Below, one piece after another: positions 21,188 through 31,440 of a DNA stretch of 64,000 nt. Below the pieces are notes generated by a model. It had not been told where the DNA came from. It did not search any database and saw only the letters and a list, made by a program, of their open reading frames with translations. The DNA comes from Semisulcospira habei. Its lineage: Eukaryota > Mollusca > Gastropoda > Semisulcospiridae. Both the position numbers and the translations under genes were made by a program. Each line of letters begins with the position of its first letter. The stretch's first letter is position 1. The stretch spans positions 17,110,631 through 17,174,630 of the forward strand of contig BTPG01000004.1 in assembly GCA_036245525.1 (NCBI GenBank), read 5' to 3'.

Positions 21188-21345
21188 TAACTCATTCAGC
21201 CCCGACACAGCACAGCATGACACGGATCGAACATGATAATTCAAGGGTGGTGCCAGAATAGCGTGGTGCCCCATGGGCGCCAAGCTGTTCTGGCACCACC
21301 CTTGAACTAGGCTCGATCTGTCTCTAGAATTGTAAAACAGTCCTT
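21188..21345. mobile_element. Family B2 element, left end complete
   Basis: Begins TTAACTCATTCAGCCCC. Hairpin arms GGTGGTGCCAGAATAGC and GTTCTGGCACCACC around GGTGCCCCATGGGCGCC. The right end is not clear. Confidence 0.8.
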
Positions 21346-22071
21346 CAGAGGGCAACTTCAAAATTGGGGATTTCGGTTCTGAATGTGCTAAGAAGCCTGT
21401 AGCTCAAAGGAGGAGCCTCTGACTAAAACGTAAACCTGAACAGTTTTTTTCCCCCCGTTTTCCTCAGAACCAAAATTGTCAGTACTAGGTTGCACGCGAA
21501 CACAATCAATTTATTTGTTTCACATACGGAACAATTAAGTCTGTTGAAGATATGTGATGGACAAGTTTCCATACATTAACGCGCACATATATTAGATGAT
21601 ATTGCCGTTATTTTGACGCTAGAAAACACAGCAGAAACCGAAACATAATCATTTTTCTGAATGTCCTGCTCTCTTCCAGCGCCAAAGAATTTTTTTTTTT
21701 TAAATAATCCATCTCCGCCGCAGACAAGTTGCGTGCAGGCGACCATTTTGGAAACCCAAGAAAGAGCCAATCAGAGGAGAAAGCTGAGACCAAGGGAGGG
21801 AACTCCCGCGGAGCTCAGGGGAGGCAAATAACTACCTATCGTTTCTCTGCCTGCAATTGCAGTTCTGTTTTGCAGTCACACACTCAACCCCGACAGCCTC
21901 CACCGTTTTGGGACGGATACTGATGTGAATAGTTTCGATCTTTACAGCAAAAGACATAATCAATACACCCTGCAATTGCACGTTCTTATATAAATCTATG
22001 CTTTTTTTAGATGATCATCTTACGTATAGAGTACTTTCTTCGTCTTAGCAGTAGAGAAGTCAATAAAATTA
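21346..22071. other. No recognisable feature
   Basis: Homopolymer stretches at 21445-21456 and 21690-21701 only. Confidence 0.35.
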
Positions 22072-22152
22072 TTAACACATTCGGGACGTGTTGCATTCGG
22101 ATACGCGGCCTATAAGCCCCGTATCCGAAGACAGCACGTCTCAAATGGGGTC
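22072..22152. mobile_element. Family C palindrome
   Basis: TTAACACATTCGGGACGTG; right arm CAGCACGTCTCAAATGGGG. Inner arms ATTCGGATACGCGG and CCCGTATCCGAAG. Confidence 0.8.
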
Positions 22153-22397
22153 AGACGGTGACCGGGTTCGTCACCAGTAAACAAAGATACATAGATGTTC
22201 AGTTGTTACTTTGTGTCCGTTGCGGATGCAGGTTATGCTGAACGACGTCACTCTTCTTAGCAGCCAAGATGTGGACCTGAGTAACCACTAACTTCCCTGC
22301 CGCTGGACGCATGCAATATTTACCCCTGAAATCTCTGCTCGTTAAAAGGACCAAAAAGCCACCAACGGTCCGTAGAACACTAACTCAAATTAGTCTC

Positions 22398-22506
22398 AAC
22401 AAGAGGCATAGATCCTCATGAGCCCCCGCTACAGCGGGGGCTCATGAGGATCTATGTCTCTTGCACTCGCATCGTCTTCATTTTTTCTCAACAGGGAAGG
22501 GGTTAA
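22398..22506. mobile_element. Family A core with right end of outer element
   Basis: The core at 22398-22464 (arms ACAAGAGGCATAGATCCTCA and TGAGGATCTATGTCTCTTGC) is followed by TCTTCATTTTTTCTCAACAG and ends GGAAGGGGTTAA. Confidence 0.85.
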
Positions 22507-22580
22507 TAGCACCGATTCGTCAACAACATGAAGCATACATTTTCTTTAGCAAAGATACAAATAGTTTGGCATGACCTTCT

Positions 22581-22620
22581 GCGGCTTCAGGGGCTCGTGA
22601 GAATCTATGCCACTTGCAGA
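22581..22620. mobile_element. Family A right half
   Basis: TTCAGGGGCTCGTGAGAATC then TATGCCACTTGCAG; no left arm upstream. Confidence 0.7.
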
Positions 22621-22902
22621 AGGGCAAGCGTTTCGTTGAGACATGCATCGTCCATTTTTTTTTAAAAAACCACAACCTGGTTGGCGCGCGTGTTTGCAAA
22701 TTCGGGTTGTCACGCTTAGGAAGACAATTTTATTAGCGGCTTGCGTTTCCCCTGAGGGCCCGATCTTGCTTTCACATCAATTTGCCTCCTTACTGCATCT
22801 GGTGGTTATTATGGGTAATGGCCGGTCAACCTGAGACATCTTCCATTTCTCTGTTGTGGTCAATATGAAACCTATTACTTTTTTCTGTTGTCTCCTCCTC
22901 CC

Positions 22903-22940
22903 CCCTCCCCTCCCCCCCCCCCCCCCCCCCCCCCCCCCCC
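22903..22940. repeat. Poly-C run
   Basis: About 30 consecutive C, followed by T-rich sequence. Confidence 0.9.
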
Positions 22941-23071
22941 GCCTTTTTTTTGGTTTTTTGCTTCTTTTCTTTTTTTTATTTATTATTATTACTATTATTT
23001 TATTTTCCTGTAGTCAGTCTTCTTGCATTCTGCAAAGAAAGCGTTTCGTAAAGAGGAATCAGGAGTCAGCT

Positions 23072-23152
23072 TTAACTCACTGGAGACGTGCCGTATACGG
23101 ATACGCGGCAAATAGCCGCGTATCTGTATATGGCACGTCTCCGATGAGTTAA
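23072..23152. mobile_element. Family C palindrome with both TTAA ends
   Basis: TTAACTCACTGGAGACGTGC and GGCACGTCTCCGATGAGTTAA (ends overlap the family consensus). Both arms carry GGAGACG/CGTCTCC instead of CGAGACG/CGTCTCG. Confidence 0.9.
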
Positions 23153-23257
23153 AAAAAAAATATATGCGAATGCAGTACGACGTTGTTTCTGTGTCTGTAA
23201 GTGCAAACAGAGTGAGAAAAAAAGGTGTTTTGCTTACTTGTATGATCGGTTGCTTCC

Positions 23258-23305
23258 AAGCACGCAAAAGGCTTTAGGGCCGCGGTCGGCGCAGTGGGCC
23301 CCCGC
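23258..23305. mobile_element. Family F fragment
   Basis: CACGCAAAAGGCTTTAGGGC then CGCAGTGGGCCC; left half only. Confidence 0.55.
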
Positions 23306-23334
23306 TATTAACCGTCCTAAGCTGTTTCTTTTTT

Positions 23335-23441
23335 GTATGTTGGTTGGTTAATGGGTTGAGATGGGTGGGTTGGCTGACTTGCTGGTTGGTTTGTTGGCTT
23401 GTTGGCTGATTGGTGGGTTGGTTGTTTGGTTGGTTGGTTAG
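23335..23441. repeat. (GGTT)n-type microsatellite
   Basis: Imperfect TTGG/GGTT repeats. Confidence 0.85.
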
Positions 23442-23490
23442 CATTTCGTCGCCCTTTATAAATTGCTGTGGTTGGAACAAAATCGTAAGA

Positions 23491-23806
23491 GTCCGAAATA
23501 GCTCAGGCGGTTAAACGCCGGAGCAGGAGAGCGAAGGGAATCGCCGGGTCGTGGGTTCGAATCCCGTCCCGGCCCCGGTAGCTGGACTCACAATCCAGGG
23601 GGAAAAACGGATTTGTTCAATAGCATGTCCGTTGAAAGGTCCTGGTAAATCAAAGTGGCACAGTTGGAGTGCGCCTGAGTTGATCAGTGTTCAGGTCGTA
23701 CTCCATAGGCAATAGATTTCCCTGTCCCCCATAACCCGCCCGTCAGGGCCGTCCATGATCACCTCGGTGCTGTGGACGTTAAACCTGAACTAACCAACCA
23801 ACCAAC
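23491..23806 (+). mobile_element. tRNA-derived SINE, near complete
   Basis: The head has an A-box-like TAGCTCAGGCGGTTAA near 23500 and a perfect B box in GGGTTCGAATCCCG near 23551-23564. The body follows (TTGAAAGGTCCTGGTAAATC, then CGTCAGGGCCGTCCATGATC). The 3' end is GTGGACGTTAAACCTGAACT plus a short (AACC)n tail, the typical polymerase III SINE order. The GACGTTAA 3' motif is shared with the minus-strand SINE at 15120. Confidence 0.85.
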
Positions 23807-24552
23807 AAAATCGTGTTTCTTTGCCTTATTTTGTCTTAGTTGTTTTGTTCTGGGTTTAAATGTGTTTACTTAATTTAAATAACTGCAGTTTACACCCAAT
23901 ACCGCATATTCAGACATATAAAGAGCAACGTAATGATGTTTTGTTATGGTTGGTACTCATGAACGCACACAAAAACACACGCGCGCACTTACAAACAAAT
24001 AAAATACCTCATACGCTAGCTTGAATATCTCTCTCTTTTCGCTTGAGCTATAACACAATAATCAAGTAAACATTATACACCGATAAAATCACAACACTAA
24101 AAACCGCAAATTATACAATGCTGTTGGCATTACATGAAAATGTACTAACTACACTATGTGTACATACGGTACACCACTCTTCTTTCACATTTTTCTAAGT
24201 TTAGTTCATTAGTTTGGTTAATTTTGTTGAATGTTTTGCATTCATGCAGTTTGAGAAAATGTAATATATTTACTGCATGTCACATTACTCATCATTAGTT
24301 AGGCAATATTATGCCTAATTGTTTTACCATGAAATAATTAATCTCCCTCTCTCTCTCTCCCTCTCTCACTGTACGATGCTGCTGATTTTTTGACACTTAG
24401 ATGTGTAAAAGATAAATGCTATGCGCCAATTTATTTCCCTGGCTTTTGCATCGGCGGCAGTTACAAATTCTCCAGCGCCTTTTTAAAAAAAAAATAATAA
24501 TAAGTCAACTATTGTGTTCGTCAAATTTTTTTCAGCATTTTATTTTTTATTT
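23807..24552. other. AT-rich, no recognisable feature
   Basis: A short CT run at about 24344-24367 and AAT at 24493-24503. No gene evidence. Confidence 0.35.
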
Positions 24553-24672
24553 TATAATGCGCTTGTTTTCCTGTCGTGTTTTGTTTTGTATACAGGACAG
24601 TTTGTAAGACAGGCATTGAGTTGCCTGATAGCTTTATCCTGCAATAAAAGATTCATCATCATCATTATCATA

Positions 24673-24676
<4 letters not shown>
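24553..24676 (+). mobile_element. LINE 3' end, 5'-truncated copy
   Basis: TACAGGACAGTTTGTAAGAC, GGCATTGAGTTGCCTGATAG and CTTTATCCTGCAATAAAAG match the 3' UTR of the LINE at 53934-55670, which reads ACAGGACAGCTTGTAAGAC and AGGCATCGAGTTGCC. It ends in ATTCATCATCATC and runs into (CT)n exactly as that copy does. Confidence 0.85.

Positions 24677-24746
<70 letters not shown>
24677..24746. repeat. (CT)n microsatellite
   Basis: Pure CT directly after the LINE tail. Confidence 0.95.
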
Positions 24747-24751
<5 letters not shown>

Positions 24752-24756
24752 AGTTT

Positions 24757-24758
<2 letters not shown>

Positions 24759-24840
<82 letters not shown>
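24759..24840. repeat. (GT)n microsatellite
   Basis: About 80 bases of GT. Confidence 0.95.
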
Positions 24841-24843
<3 letters not shown>

Positions 24844-25051
24844 GAGGAGGGCGGATGGTGTATGAGTATGCCTGCCTATGTGAATAGTGTTGTTAATTGT
24901 TTGTAAGTATTATGTTTACTTATATGTATGTGCATGTGTAAATAGTTTTGTAGTTGTTAGCAACGGCAGGTTTGTAAAATGGCTGTGTCAATGACGATGT
25001 CAATGCCTTAACCGTTGTAAAATAAAGTTTCATTGATTCATTGATGTATTG

Positions 25052-25053
<2 letters not shown>
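24841..25053 (+). repeat. Probable second LINE 3' UTR fragment
   Basis: GTAAATAGTTTTGTAGTTG and AAAATAAAGTTTCATTGATT, ending in imperfect ATTGATT repeats before (CT)n. The polyadenylation-like AATAAA plus TTGATT tail is typical of CR1-type LINE ends; the assignment is tentative. Confidence 0.5.

Positions 25054-25148
<95 letters not shown>
25054..25148. repeat. (CT)n microsatellite
   Basis: CT repeat with two CCT interruptions. Confidence 0.95.
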
Positions 25149-25149
<1 letters not shown>

Positions 25150-25389
25150 ACTTCAATTCTTTGGCGTACAGAAAACAAACGCAGGTGATAAAGTCTCATC
25201 AACACAATTTTAATTAATAACACAAGGAATTATGATTAGGTATTTGGGCAGTGGACGAGAGAAAACGTATTACATACACAACACGACCCCCCATACAATT
25301 CAAACATATAAATAATGTAATACCACGTAGCCTACGAACCAGACCAAAGACACAAACTTGTAATGTTTATAGGTCTCATTTTTTTTGTC

Positions 25390-25584
25390 ATAAACCCTTT
25401 CACCGCCTGGACACAGTAGCAACACTTTAATGCAAGAGGCATAGATCCTCATAAGCCCCTGCGGTCGCGGGGGCTTATGAGGATCTATGCCTCTTGCTAG
25501 CCGACTTTATATCCACATTTTTCAGATAAAGAGGTTTGTCAGCTTCCAGTCTAATTTCAGACACATCGCGGGGGGACAGGTTAA
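25390..25584. mobile_element. Family A outer element with core
   Basis: Left end ATAAACCCTTTCACCGCC; right end GGGGACAGGTTAA. The core at 25432-25497 has CATAAGCCCC/GGGGCTTATG where most copies have CATGAGCCCC/GGGGCTCATG, a matched pair. Confidence 0.8.
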
Positions 25585-25608
25585 AACAGTCACAGACAAT
25601 GATTTTCT

Positions 25609-25680
25609 TAACCCCTTGACTCCTACTGACGATACCGTTTTCCGTCGAGCGGTTTTCGCCAGTAGCACTCACAGGGTTAA
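25609..25680. mobile_element. TTAACCC-ended mini-element
   Basis: TTAACCCCTTGACTCCTACTG against CAGTAGCACTCACAGGGTTAA (arms given in overlapping parts). The inner sequence does not match A, B, C or G, so it is a possible further TTAA family with one copy here. Confidence 0.6.
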
Positions 25681-25812
25681 TCTGTCATAATGCATTCTGT
25701 CACTATGACGCTTAGAAACGGTATAACGGCAAGTTCAACTGAGTGACGAATCCGGCGATGTAGTGATGATTTCAAAACATTTAATCTGACCATTAGTTCG
25801 CATCTAGACAAC

Positions 25813-25910
25813 AGGAGTCAGTTGCGTGAGTGAGCTTAGCGGATAGCGGAGCACCTTTGCTTAGTGGCTGGCGCAGGGCCTAAAGCGCACTCATGCAACC
25901 GATACCTGGT
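25813..25910. mobile_element. Family E palindrome, shortened
   Basis: GGAGTCAGTTGCGTGAGTGA and GCACTCATGCAACCGATACC as ends; AGCGGAGCACCTTTGCTTAG inside. The left GGACTAAG partner is missing, as at 10684. Confidence 0.7.
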
Positions 25911-26041
25911 ACAGCAAAACACTCCGGATAGCCGAGCCCAGCCCAAAGACAAACCCAAACTGAAACTGTTTCCCTCCTCATGCCTGAAAACGGGCACATC
26001 CAAGGATGGTTGGTTGGTTTGGCTGTTCGCGACAGCAACAG

Positions 26042-26255
26042 TTAACTCATTCAGCCCGACGCACGTATTTCCCAAATTTTGGAGGCGTCATCTAACGACT
26101 ATGCACCTGTTGCAGGAGATGGATCGACCATGATAATTCAAGGGCAGTGCCAGATTAGCTTGGCGCCGACAGGCGCCAAGCTAATCTGGCACTGCCCTTG
26201 AATTATCATGGTCGATCCATCTCCTGCTGTAGGGCGTCAGGGCTGAATGAGTTAA
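26042..26255. mobile_element. Family B1 element, complete, 55-base perfect stem
   Basis: TTAACTCATTCAGCCCG and GGCTGAATGAGTTAA form the ends. Arms 26113-26167 and 26172-26226 are perfectly complementary around GACA. The best preserved B element in the window. Confidence 0.95.
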
Positions 26256-26828
26256 TACTTTCTCTGGACGTGCCTGCACTGCATGACAGGCGAATTTAGG
26301 GTTCACCTTTGAGACAAAATAGAACGAAAAATAAAATCTCCTTCCCTTTAAAACAGGGAATAAAGGAAAATATTTTTAATACAATCGGCAAATTCCATAA
26401 ACCACTGATTAAAAAAAAAAATCCTTAAAATCAACGAAGAAAAAAATCTTGAAAAAAGTAAAAATAAAACGAAATGTAAAAACGAAAAGGGATTTAAAAG
26501 TGCTCAAACCCGAAACTTAAAAAAATGCTACTAAAATCTATTGTTAAAAAATCAAACTGTAGTGATGAAACACTCATGAGCGGTCTCTCTGTAAATGGCA
26601 GAAAGTCCTATGTCATCTAGTATAAGCTGCTTTTTTTTTATCGAATGTGATCCCGAAAAATACTAAGCTCCAGAACAAATACGTTTTCATTTTTTGCTGT
26701 ACCGATATTCCACAAATTAATTATTAGCGCTTTGTTACCTTCACGTGCTGCAAGAGATTTCAGAATTTCACAAAGCCTCGATAAAATCCGATGAAAAAAA
26801 AAAGTTTCTTTGCGGCCAATTTCATCTC
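26256..26828. other. A-rich, no recognisable feature
   Basis: A-rich between about 26320 and 26560. No gene evidence. Confidence 0.35.
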
Positions 26829-26894
26829 CAAGAGGCACAGATTCTCATGAGCCCCTGCGAATGCAGGAGCTCGTGAGAATCTGTGCCTCTTGCA
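26829..26894. mobile_element. Family A hairpin core
   Basis: CCAAGAGGCACAGATTCTCA and CGTGAGAATCTGTGCCTCTTG pair, including the matched GCACAG/CTGTGC change. Confidence 0.9.
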
Positions 26895-27622
26895 AATGCA
26901 CACTGATCGGCTCTAGCTGCTTCTTAAATTGATGGCATTATTCGGCGGTAAGAGTCGGCAATGATGGATACAATATTCGATTCCAGGGTGACTTTTGACT
27001 TTTGTCGTCAAGCTGTGCAGAAAATGAGTCATACATTAATTTAGCTGAGCTTAAAAACGTGGACGGGTGCCCGGGTGCATAGGCTTGTTACTAATGGTCC
27101 GTGAACGTTATTTGTGTATTGTGCCCAGGTGCCCGCGTGTTGCTATTTTATTTTTTCTAAACAAAATGTTTAGTACATGTTTTCTGACTGACTCATCCCG
27201 CAACCTATCAGAAATACATACCTAAATGCAGACGACAATATAATGTCGCCAATATCCATTTACAAATTTGTGTGTATGTGTGCACGCGTGTGTGTATGTG
27301 TGGTTAATTAAAAAAGGTTTCCATGACCAGCAAGCTTTTTGTTCTCGTTATTGTTTTTCACGGGGAAGAGTCACTAGAAAAAAGGGGAGGGGAGGGGGGG
27401 GGGGGGTGCGGCGCCGTATACTAAATTAAACCAAATTCTAATCTGTACAACATACAGTGACTATACCAACTGCACCCTTTTTTAAATTATAAATTCCCGA
27501 CCTTTATTGAACCGCGTGGAAATGATTTTCCGTGCGATCTCGTCCATACCTGCTGTCAATTATATTCCCAATGAATTGGCCGCCTCGCACTCTGTCAACA
27601 CAGATCCTCACGGAGTAACATT
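26895..27622. other. No recognisable feature
   Basis: A G-rich stretch at about 27387-27407 and a GTGTGTATGTG stretch near 27270-27302. No gene evidence. Confidence 0.35.
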
Positions 27623-27816
27623 TTAACCCATTCAGCCCTGACGCACTGCAGCAGGAGAGATGGGTCGACCATGATAATTCAAAGGTATTGCTAGATTAGC
27701 TTGGCGCCTGGCGCACTACCCTTGATCATGGTCGATCCATCTCATGCAACAGGTGCATAGTCGTTAGATGACCTCTCCAAAATTTGGGAAATGCATGCGT
27801 GGGGTTCAATGAGCTA
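27623..27816. mobile_element. Family B1 element with collapsed centre
   Basis: Begins TTAACCCATTCAGCCC and ends GGGTTCAATGAGCTAA. Where other copies have GGCGCC-loop-GGCGCCAAGCTAATCT, this one reads GGCGCCTGGCGCACTACC: the inner right arm is deleted. Confidence 0.85.
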
Positions 27817-27895
27817 ACAATTTCCCCGGCAAGTACCAGGACAATTATCGATATTTTAATTCAGCTATTCTGTACCATTTGCTCGTCGTTTTTAG

Positions 27896-27960
27896 CGTGC
27901 ACGTCTGTGATTTTGGACCTTACGGCCCTTGGCCGTAAGGTCCAAAATCACAGACCAGCG
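27896..27960. mobile_element. Family D palindrome
   Basis: TCTGTGATTTTGGACCTTAC and GTAAGGTCCAAAATCACAGA around GGCCCTTGGCC. Confidence 0.9.
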
Positions 27961-28477
27961 CTCTTAATTCGTCAAAGCTTATTTTACAGAGGGGCTCGAA
28001 CACATCGCAGCCAAATGCATAGGTACAGTGAATTATACAATTAAGTAGTTAGACCGCAGGAAACATGCAATTATCATTCGATTATGAAAAGCGCATAATC
28101 CCCCCTTGTGCATGCAGACACAGGCACTGTATGCTCACGGGGGTAAACTAAATATTTGTTTCTGTTAACATTTGAAAGTCTTTGCTAATTAAACAGATCC
28201 ATCTTGTTTTGATCCGAGTGTTGTTGAATAAATACGGAGCGCAGACCAAAATAATTCGGCATTTTCTGTTATTTTTTTTTAAATATATTTTTGTTCCTCG
28301 CGAATGAAAACACGTGTATAGAATGAACGACTAAAACTTTTTTTTTTAATTCCAAATTAAAAAAAAAAATATTAAGTGTGAAAAAAAAATATCAGCAAAA
28401 GAACGGGATAACCACATCCGACTACCTAATAAAAGTTGTGTCAGGGCTGATTAAAAAGTGCGATTATGCGATTAAAA
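27961..28477. other. AT-rich, no recognisable feature
   Basis: Several A and T runs between 28260 and 28390. Confidence 0.35.
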
Positions 28478-28578
28478 AGAAAAGTATCGGTCATGGGGCC
28501 GACGTCGGCATTAGCTGGCCCGCGCACGTTATGCGCGGGCCAGCTAATGCCGATGTCGACCCGGGGATCTTTCACTAA
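28478..28578. mobile_element. Family F palindrome
   Basis: GACGTCGGCATTAGCTGGCC then CGCGCACGTTATGCGCG then GGCCAGCTAATGCCGATGTC. The inner ATTAGCTGG/CCAGCTAAT replaces the usual inner sequence in both arms. Confidence 0.85.
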
Positions 28579-29276
28579 CCTGCAATCCTTACAGTTAACA
28601 AAAGTCCGATGAGACGAAACGAGACATTTTAACAGAGCGGACAAATGCCAACACAATGTATCGTAGATTCACACACAGAGAAAACTGGCACAAAATGTGA
28701 ATCAACGCTATTCACATTTCCATTCATGTAAACATCATTCACATTACGTTATTTTTTAACGTAACATCTACAAATCGAATTGACTGCTTTGACTAAAATG
28801 CGTAGAGATGCACAGTAACAAAAAATGAGATGCAATATTATTGTCAGTCAGATCATAATATCAAACAAATACAGGTATAAATACAGCTGTTTCATGGGCA
28901 TTATCTTTATGATGCATATTAATCCTCCCTACCCCCTCCCCCCTTTCCTCCACTCTTCACCTTCTCAGACACCCGCCTCCCCTCCCCCTCCCTCCCCCAC
29001 CTCCCCTTGTCTTTTTCAAGACAAAAATTAAATCACAAAATTTTCACTGATTATAAAGTACGTCGAACAGCTGTTCATGAAATTCAACCGATCACATTTT
29101 TCAAGCTGCTCCGAACGAAAATTAGTCTTGATAAACATTCGTTCGAGATGCTGACCACAAATGCCCAATGGACAGTGAGGGTTAGTTGTTATTCTTTTTC
29201 TACGAGTCACTGACGATGCTCTGTGTCTTGCGTGAGTCCTTACGATTCTAGACTATAAGGGCAAGTGTATTTATTA
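28579..29276. other. No recognisable feature; C-rich stretch
   Basis: CCTCCC-rich at about 28935-29006; the rest is unique-looking. Confidence 0.35.
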
Positions 29277-29431
29277 AGAGAAAGTTCCACCAATCAGAAC
29301 TGAACATATCCTGACTAGCAAAAGAAATGCGACATTTTTGGAAAAGTGTTTCCGATGATTAAAATAATGTCGCATTTCTTTTGCTCGTCAGTATATATTA
29401 TGTTGAATTCTCATTGGTTGAACCTTCTCAT
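29277..29431. mobile_element. Fold-back element, ~64-base arms
   Basis: AGCAAAAGAAATGCGACATT is matched by AATGTCGCATTTCTTTTGCT, and further out GTTCCACCAATCAGAA by TTCTCATTGGTTGAAC. The inner 25 bases are more conserved than the outer arm. Only copy in the window. Confidence 0.8.
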
Positions 29432-29929
29432 ATCGTATCCAACTTAAGACACACGTACATCGAATGTTTGTCATTTTCTTCTCGAAGAATGAGGTACGTA
29501 GTCTGATGTCAGTTTCACAGCTCCAAAGTTCAAGTGGCAAAATAAAATCGTCAACCACATTCACCAATAATACAGATTCATATGTACACCGCACATGTAA
29601 AGAACAGCTTATACAAAGTTCACGACAAAACATAAGAGATTTCGTAGATTGTCGGATAAGGTTTAGCCACTTCCCGGTCATTCAAAGGGGTGATACATGA
29701 GTTCATACCACCCTCTCCAACTTTAAATATTCGGCAGGGTGGTGTAATGGAAATATCACCCATATATGTATGCAGACTTAAAATTATCCACCCGCCTGTT
29801 CAACGTTTTTTTTTTTTTTCTCAAACAACTCAGCAGGTGCTCAGTCCTCCGCCATTTTTGGTGTCATTGATCAACTGGCCAGTATACTTTTTGTTCGAAG
29901 ATGAGCGCCCACTCTGTGCCGATGGGGCC
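29432..29929. other. No recognisable feature
   Basis: T run at 29807-29819; the short frames have no motifs. Confidence 0.35.
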
Positions 29930-29999
29930 GTGTGCTGGTCTGTGATTTTGAACCTTACGGCTGGAAGCCGTAAGGTCCAATATCACATGCCAGCACACA
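29930..29999. mobile_element. Family D palindrome abutting a C element
   Basis: GTGTGCTGGTCTGTGATTTT and ATCACATGCCAGCACAC; centre CTTACGGCTGGAAGCCGTAAG. It ends one base before the TTAA of the next element. Confidence 0.9.
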
Positions 30000-30079
30000 T
30001 TAACTCATTTGAGACGAACGGCATCCGGATACGCGACTGAAGCCGCGTATCCGGATGCCGTGCGTCTCGAATGCGTTAA
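30000..30079. mobile_element. Family C palindrome with both TTAA ends
   Basis: TTAACTCATTTGAGACGAAC and GTGCGTCTCGAATGCGTTAA. Inner GGCATCCGGATACGCG is perfectly matched by CGCGTATCCGGATGCC. Confidence 0.9.
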
Positions 30080-30381
30080 GTGATGTATGCGGCCGTGCCA
30101 CCACCAACACCTCTGACTAACGTTTGCCAGTCCTCCGGCGACCAAGACAGGCCTTGCCATTTTCAGCCTTCAGTCTTCCGGCCTCTGTTCTGACTTGTCG
30201 TTTCGGAACAAACTCAAAGTGCAGACTGCTTCTCATAAAGTCTGCAGAACCGCAAGACCCAAGAGGTCGCTGCACACTTCCTTCCAAGTTCAAATTTGCA
30301 ATTTTTTCATGAAATGGCTGTCCTTTTCAGTGAAAGTTTTTTTTTTTTTCCCCCACAGTTTTGTAACCTTTAGTCTTCACA

Positions 30382-30790
30382 TCATGTAGTGGGACTAGCG
30401 CCAAGCAAACCGCCACTAAGCGCTGGGCTCAAAAGCCTGGGGTCGCGAAGGTCATGGCCGCGAAGCTCATGGCCGCGAAGATCACGCTCACGGAGGTCAC
30501 GCTCACGGAGGTCACGGTCACGAAGGTCAGGCTCACGGTGGTCACGGTCCCGAAGGTCACGATCGCGAAGGTCTTCTTCGTGCCCGCTGTCATGGTGATC
30601 GCCACTGTCGTTGTGCCCGTTGCTAGGCGGCGGTGTGGATGGCAGGGAGTCAAGGTCACTGAAGTCGTCATCGTCCATGATGTCAATGTCCTGGTCGTGG
30701 CCTCGTGTGGCGGTGGAGGAGGGGGACAGAGTGTCCGCGCGCCCGCTCTCGGACCCGCTCAGCTTGGACATGTGGCCGTGCTGATGTAGT
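30382..30790 (-). CDS. Probable last coding exon of an unidentified host gene
   Basis: On the minus strand, a polypyrimidine-like GTGTGTGTGTTTCAG (ending at 30791) gives a strong splice acceptor. The open frame after it runs about 135 codons to a TGA at 30384-30382. The protein begins LHQHGHMSKLSGSESG, contains a Ser/Thr-rich part, an acidic segment DIDIMDDDDFSDLDS followed by PSTPPPS, then His/Asp-rich sequence. A tandem DLRDRD/DLRERD repeat from a 15-base unit (30447-30584) precedes a hydrophobic C-terminus ending GASPTT. It reads as the disordered tail of a nuclear or regulatory protein, but no domain is diagnostic and I give no name. The upstream exon is not found; the poly-A site is not located. 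Confidence 0.65.
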
Positions 30791-31197
30791 CTGAAACACA
30801 CACACATACACGAATACAAATCTTAATCACCCAAAAAGTTAAATGTTTGAAAAAAAAATAATCATGACATAATCAACATTTTCGTTGCCTTTATTTTTTT
30901 AAATCACTTATTTACAATGTTATTTCATGTAACTATTTGTTTTATTTCATTTGATTTATTTATTCATCATTTTTGTATACTCTATACGTCATTTTCGCCG
31001 AGGATATACAAAGCAGTTTTATGATAGCAATGTCAGCAATAGCACTTGTAAGCGTTCTAAAAACATTAGGTCTGTACTGCGAGTTGTTGTTTTTTTTTAG
31101 TAGAGTAGTCGAAGCTCTGATGCACCGAGTGCCCTGAATGTGTTATCGGCTTCCGTTGCTGGAGCAGAAACAAATACAAATAAACACATGTTTGCTA
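30791..31197 (-). other. Probable intron upstream of the exon
   Basis: Starts at the acceptor and is AT-rich with T and A runs. No further exon was recognised, so the intron probably extends well beyond this stretch. Confidence 0.45.
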
Positions 31198-31263
31198 GTA
31201 AAAGGCATAGACTCTTATGAGTCCCTGCAAATGCAGGGACTCATATGAGTCTGTGCCTTTTGC
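31198..31263. mobile_element. Family A hairpin core
   Basis: AAAAGGCATAGACTCTTATG and CATATGAGTCTGTGCCTTTT. GAGTCCCTGC/GCAGGGACTC is a matched change from GAGCCCCTGC/GCAGGGGCTC. Confidence 0.9.
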
Positions 31264-31380
31264 CGATGCGTGGGAGGAAGAAGAGACAGAGTGTGTGGTA
31301 TATTACAATTATTGCTTCACTTCAGACTAGCCGGCGCCAAAGCGTTACCTCTTGTGGACCTATCAGCACCGCCGACACAA

Positions 31381-31440
31381 ATGGCGCAATCACGTGACAT
31401 GGTACGACGGTCGTAATGGCACAATCACGTGACATGGTAT
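31381..31440. repeat. Two direct repeats, each with CACGTG
   Basis: ATGGCGCAATCACGTGACAT and ATGGCACAATCACGTGACAT, 35 bases apart, each followed by GGTA. CACGTG is an E-box core; the regulatory role is a guess. Confidence 0.5.

Noticed and set aside
23551..23564. Functional tRNA gene
   Set aside because: The B box is good, but the sequence continues into a SINE body and an AACC tail, and no complete cloverleaf was evident. The same holds at 15240 and 61537.
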